From: Micromonospora wenchangensis
Lineage (GTDB): Bacteria; Actinomycetota; Actinomycetes; Mycobacteriales; Micromonosporaceae
Direction of reading: 5' to 3'
Assembly (NCBI RefSeq): GCF_002210435.1
Contig: NZ_MZMV01000054.1
Span: 1-45,929 of the forward strand
Length of the DNA stretch: 45,929 nucleotides
Shown here piece after piece: positions 34,755 through 45,178 of this stretch. A program made the translations under genes and the position numbers. Below the pieces are notes generated by a model. That model did no database searches. It worked only from the letters and a program-made list of their open reading frames with translations, and was not told the origin of the DNA. The number at the start of each line of letters is the position of its first letter. Position 1 is the first letter of the stretch.

Positions 34755-35612
34755 TCAGCCGCCGGGTGTCGGGCCGGTCGCCACCGGGCGGGACCCGTCG
34801 GCGACCCATCCGCTCCACGATCCGACGTAGAGCGCGGCGTCCGGCCGACCCGCCAGGTGCAACGCCAGCACCGCCTGCGCGGCGGTCACCCCCGACCCGC
34901 AGTACGCCCCCACCGGCCCGTCGGCGCGTACCCCCACCGCGGCGAACCGGTCCCGCAGCACGTCGGCCGCCGGGTAGCGCCCCTCGGTGACGTACCCGGG
35001 GGCGGGCAGGTTCACCGCGCCCGGCACGTGCCCGGCGACCGGGTCGATCGGCTCGGTCTCGCCCCGGTAGCGGGGCGCGGCCCGCACGTCGATCAGCACC
35101 CCGTCGTCGGCCGCCGCAAGGGCCGCCGCGTCGTCGGCGTCCAGCACCGGCAGCGCGCCCGGCCGGACGGTCACGTCACCGGGCGTGACGGTGGGCACCT
35201 CGACGGTCTGCGGCAGCCCGGCGGCACACCAGGCCGGCCAGCCACCCGCCAGCACCCGGACCGGCCGGTGCCCGGCCCAGCGCAGCGTCCACCAGGCGCG
35301 GGCGGCGGCCAGGCCGTCGCCGCCGTCGTACACCACCACGGGGTGACCGGTGCGCACGCCGGCGGCCCGCAGCGCGGCCTGGAGGACCGCCGGGTCGGGC
35401 AGCGGGTGCCGGCCCGCCGCGCCGGGCGGACCGCACAGGTCGGTGTCCAGGTCGACGAAGACCGCGCCGGGCAGGTGCCCGGCGACGTAGTCCCCGCGGC
35501 CCGGCGGGCCGGCCAGCCGCCAGCGGACGTCCAGCAGGGTCGGTGCGTCGGGCCGGGCCAGCTCGGCGGCGAGCCGGTCCGGCTCGATCAGGGGGTCATC
35601 GGTACCGGACAT
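34755..35612 (-). CDS. Tandem-rhodanese sulfurtransferase (3-mercaptopyruvate type)
   Basis: Two-domain sulfurtransferase, 285 aa. The N-terminal inactive rhodanese domain (about 10-135) has VVVYDGGDG in place of a Cys loop; the C-terminal active domain (about 160-280) carries nucleophile C238 in YCGSGVTA. The CGSGVT loop is typical of 3-mercaptopyruvate sulfurtransferases, whereas thiosulfate enzymes usually have CRKGVT, so I favour the former. GRGDYVAGHLPGAVFVDLD and GHVPGAVNLPAP are the conserved CH2A/B blocks. The ATG at 35612 starts MSGTDDPLIEPDRLA. It lies 48 bases upstream of acuC on the same strand and may be its operon leader. Confidence 0.9.
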   Translation of the reverse strand: MSGTDDPLIEPDRLAAELARPDAPTLLDVRWRLAGPPGRGDYVAGHLPGAVFVDLDTDLCGPPGAAGRHPLPDPAVLQAALRAAGVRTGHPVVVYDGGDGLAAARAWWTLRWAGHRPVRVLAGGWPAWCAAGLPQTVEVPTVTPGDVTVRPGALPVLDADDAAALAAADDGVLIDVRAAPRYRGETEPIDPVAGHVPGAVNLPAPGYVTEGRYPAADVLRDRFAAVGVRADGPVGAYCGSGVTAAQAVLALHLAGRPDAALYVGSWSGWVADGSRPVATGPTPGG

Positions 35613-35681
35613 GCGGTCCAGTCAACACCATCGGGGCACCGACCTCGCGTTTCGGCGCAGGTCGATCTTCGTGCGCCGGGG

Positions 35682-35687
35682 TAGCAT
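35682..35687 (+). promoter_or_regulatory. ideR -10 candidate
   Basis: TAGCAT at 35682-35687 fits TANNNT and lies 22 bases before the GTG, giving a short leader containing the GGGAGG site. No clear -35 or iron box is seen. Confidence 0.4.
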
Positions 35688-35709
35688 CGACCACCGGGAG
35701 GCCGCTGAC

Positions 35710-36396
35710 GTGAAGCATGACCTGGTCGACACGACCGAGATGTACCTGCGCACCATCCTCGAACTCGAAGAGGAGGGGGTGCCGCCGCTGCGTGCCCGGA
35801 TCGCCGAGCGGTTACGGCAGAGCGGGCCGACCGTCAGCCAGACCGTGGCCCGGATGGAACGTGACGGGCTGCTCACCGTCGAGGGCGACCGGCACCTGGC
35901 GCTCACCGAGCTGGGCCGGGGCAGCGCCGTGTCGGTGATGCGCAAGCACCGGCTCGCCGAACTGCTGCTGGTCAACGTGATCGGAATGCCCTACGAGGAG
36001 GCCCACGAGGAGGCCTGCCGGTGGGAGCACGTGATGAGCGACGCGGTGGAGAAGCGGGTGTACGACCTGCTCAACCGCCCCACCCGCTCGCCGTACGGCA
36101 ACCCGATCCCGGGGCTGGAGGAGCTGGGTCCGCCGCAGGCCGGGGCCAGTGAGCCGGTCGAGGGTGAACGCAACCTCGCCTTCCCCGGGCTGACCGGGCA
36201 GGTGGTGGTCCGGCGGATCTGCGAGAGCGTGCAGACCGACGCCGACGTGCTGCGGCAACTGCACGCCGCCGGGGTGGACCCGGGCGCCACGGTCACCGTC
36301 GCCCAGGAACGCGACGGGGTGTTCATCGACCGCTCCGGCGAACGGGTCCGGCTGCCCCGCGAGGTCGCCTCCCGGGTCTTCGTCGCCGCCCACTGA
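35710..36396 (+). CDS. ideR: Iron-dependent repressor IdeR/DtxR
   Basis: Fe2+-activated dimeric repressor of siderophore genes, 228 aa. An N-terminal winged helix (about 1-75; recognition helix in SGPTVSQTVARME) is followed by a dimerisation/metal domain and a C-terminal SH3-like domain (about 150-228). Primary metal site M11, C103, E106, H107 and ancillary site H80, E84, H99 match M. tuberculosis IdeR residues (M10, C102, E105, H106; H79, E83, H98) offset by one. The sequence is EACRWEHVMS at 101-110. The GTG at 35710 with GGGAGG ten bases upstream is preferred. It is near sigB as in M. tuberculosis, but separated from it. Confidence 0.93.
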   Translation: MKHDLVDTTEMYLRTILELEEEGVPPLRARIAERLRQSGPTVSQTVARMERDGLLTVEGDRHLALTELGRGSAVSVMRKHRLAELLLVNVIGMPYEEAHEEACRWEHVMSDAVEKRVYDLLNRPTRSPYGNPIPGLEELGPPQAGASEPVEGERNLAFPGLTGQVVVRRICESVQTDADVLRQLHAAGVDPGATVTVAQERDGVFIDRSGERVRLPREVASRVFVAAH

Positions 36397-36434
36397 CCGC
36401 CCGACCACGAACCGGCCGGCACCGCGACCGGTCG

Positions 36435-36986
36435 TCACAACGACCGGGTGTCGAGCGTCCTGGCCAGGTCGGCGAGGTGGTCGGCCACCTCGCCGGCGGT
36501 CGCCCGGTCGTCGTCCGGCCGGCAGGTCCAGCGGAGCGTGGCCAGCCGGTCCTCGGTGGCGAGCCAGCCCACCTCGGCCGTCGGGCCGCGCTTCGCGGTC
36601 TTCGCGACGGTCCGGCCGTAGGCGGCCTGGCCCAGCTTCGACACCTTCTTCGCCCCGGCGGGCAGCACGTCGGCGGTGAAGGTCGGGACGTCGATCGAGG
36701 TGTCGGTGACCGTCAGGGTCAGCTCCGGCCAGGTGGCGTCGGTGGCCCGCACCACGCAGGTCCGGGTGTCACCGCGCTCGCTGGCGGCGGCCACGTCGAA
36801 GCGGACCCCGGTGTGTTCCTCGATCACCGCGAAGTCGAGCAGCCGGCACGCTCCACCGGACGAGGCGGCACCCACCTGCACGGTGGCCGGTTCCCCGGCC
36901 GGCAGCCGCACCGGCTCGACCTCCGACGCGCCACAGCCCGTGGTCAGCAGCACGCCCACGCCGGCCAGCCAGATCCGCCCGTGCAC
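36435..36986 (-). CDS. Probable lipoprotein, unknown function
   Basis: Protein of 183 aa. The N-terminus (MHGRIWLAGVGVLLTTGCG) is a short signal with C18 in TTGC, an atypical lipobox since the -3 position is Thr rather than Leu/Val. The mature part is hydrophilic, with three further cysteines (in ACRLLDF, TRTCVV and WTCRPDD) and a loose likeness to DUF3558-type actinobacterial lipoproteins. GTG at 36986 is chosen: GGAGG is seven bases upstream, whereas the GTG at 36992 is one base from it. It is convergent with ideR. Confidence 0.65.
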   Translation of the reverse strand: MHGRIWLAGVGVLLTTGCGASEVEPVRLPAGEPATVQVGAASSGGACRLLDFAVIEEHTGVRFDVAAASERGDTRTCVVRATDATWPELTLTVTDTSIDVPTFTADVLPAGAKKVSKLGQAAYGRTVAKTAKRGPTAEVGWLATEDRLATLRWTCRPDDDRATAGEVADHLADLARTLDTRSL

Positions 36987-37132
36987 GGGCACACCTCCGT
37001 GATCGTCGACGGGGAACCCGCCGGTGTCCGTCGGAAACCGTACGGGTTGGCGTTGCCGGACGGAAGACCCGCCCCTCCTGTCCGGACCGGGTCAGGTCGC
37101 GCAGGGTCCGCAGTGGAGCCGACGGCGGTGCG

Positions 37133-37375
37133 CTAGTCGTCGACGTACGGGCAGTGCCGGCAGCCACGCCCGCAGCAGGTGCCGCGCCGGGCCAGGAAAC
37201 CTGCGGTGAGGACGAACAACCCGGTGGCCGGGTCGGGATAGCCGGCCTCCCCGGCGGCGAGCGCGGCGGCGTGCGCGGCCAGGATCAGCGCCCGGTCGGG
37301 GTGCTCCGGCGGCAGCCGGGACGGGTGCGGCTCGGTCAGCGGCCGGCCCGCCAGCGGACGTCGTTCGCCACTCAC
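37133..37375 (-). CDS. DUF5522 small Cys-rich protein
   Basis: Protein of 80 aa with a C-terminal cysteine motif RRGTCCGRGCRHCPYVDD: four Cys and a His in 18 residues, typical of DUF5522 and likely metal-binding. The middle HPDRALILAAHAAALAAGEAGYPDPATGLFVLTAGFLA is the other conserved part. The GTG at 37375 (MSGERRPLAG) is the only reasonable start; there is no clear ribosome site, so its level may be low. The gene is easily missed because longer frames cover it. Function unknown. Confidence 0.82.
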   Translation of the reverse strand: MSGERRPLAGRPLTEPHPSRLPPEHPDRALILAAHAAALAAGEAGYPDPATGLFVLTAGFLARRGTCCGRGCRHCPYVDD

Positions 37376-37446
37376 CGCGGCGAGTCTACTGACCGGGGGG
37401 CAGTGCCGACCCGGACCGGTGGGGCGACCCGACCGGAGCGGTGGGC

Positions 37447-38940
37447 TCAGCGCGCCGCGTCGGCGGTCTCGGCGCGGACCCGGGTCAGCAGGTCGACGAA
37501 GGGGCCGGGCCGTTGGTAAAGCGAGCGGTGGCCGGCGGCGTCCAACACCAGGTGCTCCTTGTGCGGGGCGTCGAGTTGGGCGTACCACTGGGCGGTCAGG
37601 GCCAGGCGGCCCGGCACCTCGTGCGCGCCGTCGACCAGGTAGACGGGCACCGCGAGCTGCCGCACCCGGGCACGCAGGTCGACCTGCTGGACCTTCGGGT
37701 AGAGCACGTCCCAGCCGTCCAGGCCGCCGCCGAGCACGTGCGCCTTCTCCAGCAGGGTGTACTCGGCGACGCCCAGGTTCTCCCCCGTCCCGCCCCGGCC
37801 CTCGTGGTTGCCGGTGCGGTCGAAGTCGAAGGCGGCGGCCTCGTTGGCCAGCAGCGGCTCGTAGTGGTACATGTCGGGATACGGCGGCGGCCCCAGCTCG
37901 GTCAGCTGCCGCACTAGATCGGTCCGTCCGGTACGGCCTGCCCAGGCGAGGGTGTCGGTGTACTGACTGCGGTCGGCCTCCCGCAGGTCGACCACCTGGC
38001 CGACCCCGACGTACGCCCGGAACAGCTCCGGCCGGCGCTGCACGGCGACGGCGGCGACCAGCGTCCCCCCGGAGTGCGCCACCAGGTAGACGTCCGGCCG
38101 GCCGAAGCGCTGCCGCAGCCGGTCGGCGACGGCGAGCAGGTCGGCGACCTCGCTGTCGAGGGTCAACGACGAGGAGGGCGGGAACGCCGCCCACGACCGT
38201 GCCGCGCCCCGCCGGTCCACGGTGGCCACCACGAACTGCCGTTCCAGCCCGGCGAGGTGCCGCCGGACCGCCCCCACCTCGGAGCTGCCCGGCCCACCGG
38301 GCAGGAAGAGCAGCACCGGGGCCTGCCGGTCGGCTCCCCGCAGCAGCACCCCCAGCTCCCGGTCACCGCCGCCGCGCACCGTCGTCAGCTCGGCGACCCC
38401 ACCCGGAACGGCGGCGGTGGTGGCCGGCAGCGCCACTGCGACCGTCACCAGGGCGACCAGCGCGGTGAGCAGGCCGACCCCGGCCCGCCCCAGCCAGGTC
38501 CACACCGGGCGGCGGCCCGCCGCCGGGGCGGCCCGTCGCGCCAGGCCCGCGCCGTACGCCGCGCCGACCAGCAACGGCAGCACGGACAGCAGTCCGTGGA
38601 CGCCCCGCCCCAGCAGCAGCGCGCCGACACCGAAACCGCTCAGGTGCGGGGCGTCCACGGTCGGCCCCCGCAGCGGCCAGCGGACCAGCTCGACGGCGAA
38701 CGCGAAGAGCACCGGAGCCGCGACCATCGCCCCACGGGACCGGCCCGCCCAGCCGGCGAACCCGCCGACCGCGAGACTGACCAGGATCGACGTCACGGCC
38801 TCGGCGTTGGTGCCGGGACCACGCGGTGTCCACCAGCCGACCAGCAGACCCCAGCCGAGCGGGGCGACGCCGGCGGCGATCCACCGGACCGGTTCGGCAC
38901 GGCGGGACAGGGCGGGACGGGGCAGCGACGGCTTCGCCAT
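37447..38940 (-). CDS. Membrane-anchored alpha/beta hydrolase (S33-like)
   Basis: Protein of 497 aa. Residues 1-175 hold about five hydrophobic helices (for example IAAGVAPLGWGLLVGWW and VGLLTALVALVTVAVALP). The hydrolase domain covers about 190-497: oxyanion motif LPGGPGSSE (214-221), nucleophile S290 in VAHSGGT, and late Asp/His candidates in LVDGAHEVPG and DAAGHRSLY. The GGPG motif recalls prolyl iminopeptidases, so an extracytoplasmic peptidase or esterase is possible. TATCCT on the minus strand at 38978-38983 is a -10 candidate about 40 bases upstream of the ATG at 38940. Substrate unknown. Confidence 0.82.
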   Translation of the reverse strand: MAKPSLPRPALSRRAEPVRWIAAGVAPLGWGLLVGWWTPRGPGTNAEAVTSILVSLAVGGFAGWAGRSRGAMVAAPVLFAFAVELVRWPLRGPTVDAPHLSGFGVGALLLGRGVHGLLSVLPLLVGAAYGAGLARRAAPAAGRRPVWTWLGRAGVGLLTALVALVTVAVALPATTAAVPGGVAELTTVRGGGDRELGVLLRGADRQAPVLLFLPGGPGSSEVGAVRRHLAGLERQFVVATVDRRGAARSWAAFPPSSSLTLDSEVADLLAVADRLRQRFGRPDVYLVAHSGGTLVAAVAVQRRPELFRAYVGVGQVVDLREADRSQYTDTLAWAGRTGRTDLVRQLTELGPPPYPDMYHYEPLLANEAAAFDFDRTGNHEGRGGTGENLGVAEYTLLEKAHVLGGGLDGWDVLYPKVQQVDLRARVRQLAVPVYLVDGAHEVPGRLALTAQWYAQLDAPHKEHLVLDAAGHRSLYQRPGPFVDLLTRVRAETADAAR

Positions 38941-39082
38941 GACACCTCACCGGAGTCGTCGGCACCCCAGCCTAGTGAGGATAGATCTCATCCGCTGTCC
39001 CGTGACGCTCACGGACCGTCATGGCCTGGGTCACGTCCCCACCGGACCGGGCCGGTCGCCCGGCTGCCCGGTCACCCCAGGT

Positions 39083-40018
39083 TCAGCCGAACCAGTGCGC
39101 CGACTGGCCGTGCGAGCGCATCCAGGCCAGCGGCGTCCCGTCGAGGGCGAGCACGTTGTGCAGCGCCCCGTCCGGCGGGGACGGCAGCGCGGGGTGCGCC
39201 AGCACGTCGGCCGCCTCGGCGGACACCCAGTGGCCGGGCAGGGCGCGGGCCAGCGCGACGAAGGCCGCCCGGCGTGCCGGCGGCACCTGGTAGAGCACGG
39301 AGGTGTGCAGGACCACCAGCGTCGCGCCGGCCGGTGCCCGCGCGGCCAACGCCGGCAGGTCGTCCACCAGGTCACCGCGGACCAGCTCCGGCGGGTCGGC
39401 GGCGGCCACCGCGGCTGCCGCCCGCAACCGGGCCCGGCGGTGGGTGTGCTCCGGCCAGATCAACGCGTCGAGCCAGCCCACGTCGGCCGGGTCGGTGACG
39501 TCGAGCGGGTTCAGGTCCAGACCGGCCCGCCACACCACCTCGGGGCGGGTGGTCGGCGGCCCGGTCCCGGTCAGCGCGCAGTCGAGGACCGGCTCCCCCG
39601 CCCCGAGCAGGTGGTCGCCGTAGCGGTAGGCGTACCGGTCGGGATAGAGGCAGAGGCCGGCGGACGCGCCGACCTCCAGCAGCGCCAGCGGCTGCGGCAG
39701 CGCGGCCAGCACCGGCAGCAGCGCCGCGCAGCGGCCGGCCTCGTTGGTCTGCACCGCCCGGGTGAGCATCGCGGCCCGCACGGCGGGCCAGTGCGCCAGG
39801 GTGTGGGTGCGGAAGGCGACCGGGTCGTCGACCGGGCCACCGAGCCAGCGGACCACGCCGAGCAGCAGTTGCGGCTGCCGCCTGGCCGGCGGCAGGTCGT
39901 CCAGCAGGGCGAGCAGGTCGTCGTCCCGGGCGACCGCGTGGGCCAGCCGTTCGTACGCCGGGGAGACGCCGTGCGCCTCCCGGCTGGCGAACTCGACGTA
40001 CCGGTCGGCGGTGGTCAT
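39083..40018 (-). CDS. DUF2332 protein
   Basis: Conserved protein of 311 aa, known mostly from actinobacteria and proteobacteria. Early helices (AYERLAHAVARDDDLLALLDDLP, QPQLLLGVVRWLGG) precede ALLEVGASAGLCLYPDRYAYRYG (about 113-135), which looks like a SAM-binding motif I and suggests a methyltransferase-like fold. Later LVVLHTSVLYQVPPARRAAFVALA and HNVLALDGTPLAWMRSHGQ are conserved. The ATG at 40018 is used. It is separated from the hydrolase by 142 bases. Activity is not established. Confidence 0.82.
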   Translation of the reverse strand: MTTADRYVEFASREAHGVSPAYERLAHAVARDDDLLALLDDLPPARRQPQLLLGVVRWLGGPVDDPVAFRTHTLAHWPAVRAAMLTRAVQTNEAGRCAALLPVLAALPQPLALLEVGASAGLCLYPDRYAYRYGDHLLGAGEPVLDCALTGTGPPTTRPEVVWRAGLDLNPLDVTDPADVGWLDALIWPEHTHRRARLRAAAAVAAADPPELVRGDLVDDLPALAARAPAGATLVVLHTSVLYQVPPARRAAFVALARALPGHWVSAEAADVLAHPALPSPPDGALHNVLALDGTPLAWMRSHGQSAHWFG

Positions 40019-40167
40019 GCCCCGATCATTCCCGCCGCGCCCGCCCGGCGGGGTCCCCGGTGCGCCGCCGTCGGCGTGATCTGAGCGACGGGCGCGAGGG
40101 GCGGTGTCCGGGTGGGACGGATACCGCTACCTCGCCCCACCGGGGTCGACCATGCGGACGGGACGCG

Positions 40168-40200
40168 GGAGGGCCGGCACCCGTCGGGTGCCGGCCCTCC
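40168..40200 (-). terminator. nrdJ terminator hairpin
   Basis: GGAGGGCCGGCACCC (40168-40182) and GGGTGCCGGCCCTCC (40186-40200) are a perfect 15-bp stem with loop GTC, 14 bases past the nrdJ stop on the minus strand. Confidence 0.75.
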
Positions 40201-40214
40201 GTGCGACGCGTACG

Positions 40215-43103
<2,889 letters not shown>

Positions 43104-43183
43104 CTCATCGGCCCCCTCGTCTGCGCGGCCACCCGCCACGCGTCGTCACTGTCAGAATCCACGTCGTTGCTGTCGGAAAAGAC

Positions 43184-43672
43184 TCAGTCGGTACGGTCGG
43201 CGACGCCGGCCCCGTCGGCGCGGGCCTGTGCGGCGGCCCGCAGCGTCTCGATCTCCCGCTCGAAGTCGGCGAGCGAGTCGAACGAGCGGTAGACGCTGGC
43301 GAAGCGCAGGTAGGCCACCTCGTCCAGGTCGCGCAGCGGGCCCAGGATCGCCAGTCCCACGTCGTGGCTCGGCAGTTCGGCCGCGCCCTTGGCCCGGACG
43401 GTCTCCTCGACCTTCTGGGCCAGCAGGGCGATGGAGTCCTCGTCGACCGGCCGCCCCTGGCACGCCTTGCGCACCCCACCGATGATCTTGGTCCGGCTGA
43501 ACGGCTCGGTCACGCCGCTGCGCTTGACCACCGCGAGCACGGCCTCCTCGACCGTGGTGAACCGCTTCCCGCACTCCGGGCAGGAACGCCGACGCCGGAT
43601 CAGCTGACCGTCGTCGGCCTCGCGCGAGTCGACCACCCGGGAGTCGGCATGCCGGCAGTACGGGCACCGCAT
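43184..43672 (-). CDS. nrdR: Transcriptional repressor NrdR
   Basis: Repressor of ribonucleotide reductase genes, 162 aa. The N-terminal zinc ribbon uses CPYC (3-6) and CPEC (31-34) around DSRVVDSRE; RRRRSCPECGKRFTTVE is highly conserved. An ATP-cone (about 48-138; KRSGVTEPFSRTKIIGGVRKACQGRPV) senses ATP/dATP. The ATG at 43672 has the strong site AAGGAGGT seven bases upstream. nrdJ is downstream in the same operon, and two NrdR-box-like sites lie upstream of this gene, so autoregulation is likely. Confidence 0.95.
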   Translation of the reverse strand: MRCPYCRHADSRVVDSREADDGQLIRRRRSCPECGKRFTTVEEAVLAVVKRSGVTEPFSRTKIIGGVRKACQGRPVDEDSIALLAQKVEETVRAKGAAELPSHDVGLAILGPLRDLDEVAYLRFASVYRSFDSLADFEREIETLRAAAQARADGAGVADRTD

Positions 43673-43797
43673 CGCCTGACCTCCTTGATCGACCGGGGCC
43701 CGACCGCCCGCCTCCGGGCACGCGTCGGCCCGGCGGAGCCGGCTCCGCCGGCCGTCGCCGTGGTCGACGATACGGGAGTGCGGTGGGTAGTCGAACC

Positions 43798-43839
43798 CAA
43801 CCTGTGGGCAACTTACGCCCGTGTGACTACTACATCTAG
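43798..43839 (-). promoter_or_regulatory. Pair of NrdR-box-like sites upstream of nrdRJ
   Basis: On the minus strand CTAGATGTAG (43830-43839) fits the NrdR core CwAnATnTwG, and a weaker partner CCACAGGTTG (43798-43807) lies with its centre 32 bp away, about three helical turns, as is typical of paired NrdR boxes. They are 126-167 bases upstream of the nrdR ATG. Confidence 0.6.
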
Positions 43840-44110
43840 GGGTCGACCGTAGGCCGCCGACCGGGTCGGGTCAAGTTGCCGGCGTGTCCGGCGCGTCACC
43901 TCCGGCCACCGGCGGCGACCCGTCGCCCCGGGAGCACGCTGAGTGCAACCGACCGGGCCGACGGGAGGTTACCGGCCGTCCGGACAGACCCCCCGGACGG
44001 AGGACCGGGCCCGACCGGCGGCCCGCCGGACACCGGCCCGACGGGGACGTACCATCTACCAGAACAGGCGTACGAAAGGCCAGGATTTCCACCCGACACG
44101 CCGAGTTGCG

Positions 44111-44151
44111 TCGTACAGATGTTTGAAAATGACCGATCTCACCTATACGGT
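44111..44151 (+). promoter_or_regulatory. lexA SOS box overlapping its promoter
   Basis: TCGTACAGATGTTTGA (44111-44126) matches the actinobacterial LexA box TCGAAC-N4-GTTCGA at 10 of 12 positions. It overlaps TTGAAA (44123-44128), a -35 candidate, which stands 17 bp from TACGGT (44146-44151), a TANNNT -10. Bound LexA would block polymerase, giving autoregulation. Confidence 0.75.
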
Positions 44152-44254
44152 CATGAACGACCGGGCACGGCGCACCACGTCGGTCCGGCACCGCGACACC
44201 CCCGCACGCACCACGAGCCGCCAAGGCACCCAGCGCCGACCAGGGAGGACGGAC

Positions 44255-45040
44255 GTGACCGAGGACCGGGCCAGCCGGCAGAAGAACCCGCAGCCGATCG
44301 CCGAGGCGGGTTCCCCGGCCAGTCGGCGTCCCCGCGCCGCCCGCAGCCGGACCGGCCAACCGGCCGTCCGCCCGGTCACGCCGGTGGTCAGCGGCTTCCC
44401 CGACCCCACCGCCGTCGACCTGACCGCCCGGCAGCGCCGCATCCTGGAGTTCATCCGCAGCTGGGTGGAGCGGCACGGCTACCCGCCGAGCGTCCGCGAG
44501 ATCGGTGAGGCCGTCGGCCTGGTCTCCCCGTCGAGCGTCGCCTACCAGCTCAAGGAGCTGGAGAAGAAGGGCTTCCTGCGGCGCGACCCCAACCGGCCCC
44601 GCGCGGTGGACGTGCGCGCCCCCGGCGGTGACGCCGACGACGAGCTGAGCCGCGCCCAGCGCCCCACCCCGGCGTACGTGCCGATGCTGGGCCGGATCGC
44701 CGCCGGTGGGCCGATCCTCGCCGAGCAGGCGGTGGAGGACGTCTTCCCGCTCCCCCGCGAGCTGGTGGGTGAGGGCGAGGTCTTCATGCTCCAGGTCAAG
44801 GGCGACTCGATGCTCGACGCGGCGATCTGCGACGGGGACTGGGTGGTCGTCCGGCAGCAGCCGATCGCCGAGGCCGGCGACATCGTGGCCGCCATGCTCG
44901 ACGGCGAAGCGACCGTCAAGACCTACCGGCGGCGCGACGGCCACGTGTGGCTGATGCCGCAGAACCCGGCCTTCGATCCGATCCCCGGTGACGACGCCAC
45001 CATCATGGGCCGGGTCGTCGCCGTACTCCGCCGGATCTGA
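44255..45040 (+). CDS. lexA: SOS response repressor LexA
   Basis: Dimeric SOS repressor that self-cleaves when RecA is activated, 261 aa. Residues 1-50 form a basic Pro/Arg-rich extension, longer than in E. coli but common in actinobacteria. The winged helix is about 52-115 (LTARQRRILEFIRSWVERHGYPPSVREIGEAVGLVSPSSVAYQLKELEKKGFL). The cleavage site Ala-Gly is in RIAAGGPILAEQ, the catalytic Ser in KGDSMLDAAI and the Lys in GEATVKTY. The GTG at 44255 has GGGAGG six bases upstream; ATGs at 44132 and 44153 would lie at or upstream of the presumed transcript start, so they are unlikely. A 28-base palindrome follows. Confidence 0.95.
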   Translation: MTEDRASRQKNPQPIAEAGSPASRRPRAARSRTGQPAVRPVTPVVSGFPDPTAVDLTARQRRILEFIRSWVERHGYPPSVREIGEAVGLVSPSSVAYQLKELEKKGFLRRDPNRPRAVDVRAPGGDADDELSRAQRPTPAYVPMLGRIAAGGPILAEQAVEDVFPLPRELVGEGEVFMLQVKGDSMLDAAICDGDWVVVRQQPIAEAGDIVAAMLDGEATVKTYRRRDGHVWLMPQNPAFDPIPGDDATIMGRVVAVLRRI

Positions 45041-45114
45041 CCCGTGGGCTCCCTGATCTGACCCGTGCCCTACCGGATCCGGCCCTCTGCCGGCTCCGAC
45101 CCGCACCTTGGCCG

Positions 45115-45142
45115 GCCGTCCTTCCCCCGGGGGAAGGACGGC
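45115..45142. terminator. Palindromic terminator between lexA and the repeat-protein gene
   Basis: GCCGTCCTTCCCC followed by its exact reverse complement makes a perfect 28-base palindrome centred at 45128/45129. It lies between convergent genes and probably works in both directions. Confidence 0.75.
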
Positions 45143-45178
45143 TGATCAGGTGTCGACGGGAGGTTCGCCGCCGCAGCG

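Larger units (their letters stand above)
43673..44254. promoter_or_regulatory. Divergent nrdR-lexA intergenic region
   Basis: A 582-base stretch with no credible gene. It holds the NrdR boxes (43798-43839), a weaker SOS-like match CAGAACAGGCGTACGA at 44060-44075, the lexA SOS box (44111-44126) and lexA promoter (44123-44151), and an approximately 100-nt lexA leader with GGGAGG at 44243-44248. The stretch 43860-44040 shows nothing recognisable. A LysM-type gene that I recall between nrdR and lexA in M. tuberculosis is absent. Confidence 0.55.

Noticed and set aside
38965..38995. Iron box near the alpha/beta hydrolase (CCTAGTGAGGATAG)
   Set aside because: It does not match the 19-bp DtxR/IdeR palindrome beyond a few bases; it is better explained by a -10 element.
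43673..43900. Cobalamin riboswitch for nrdRJ
   Set aside because: I could not find a B12 box or the conserved stem pattern; a covariance-model search would be decisive.
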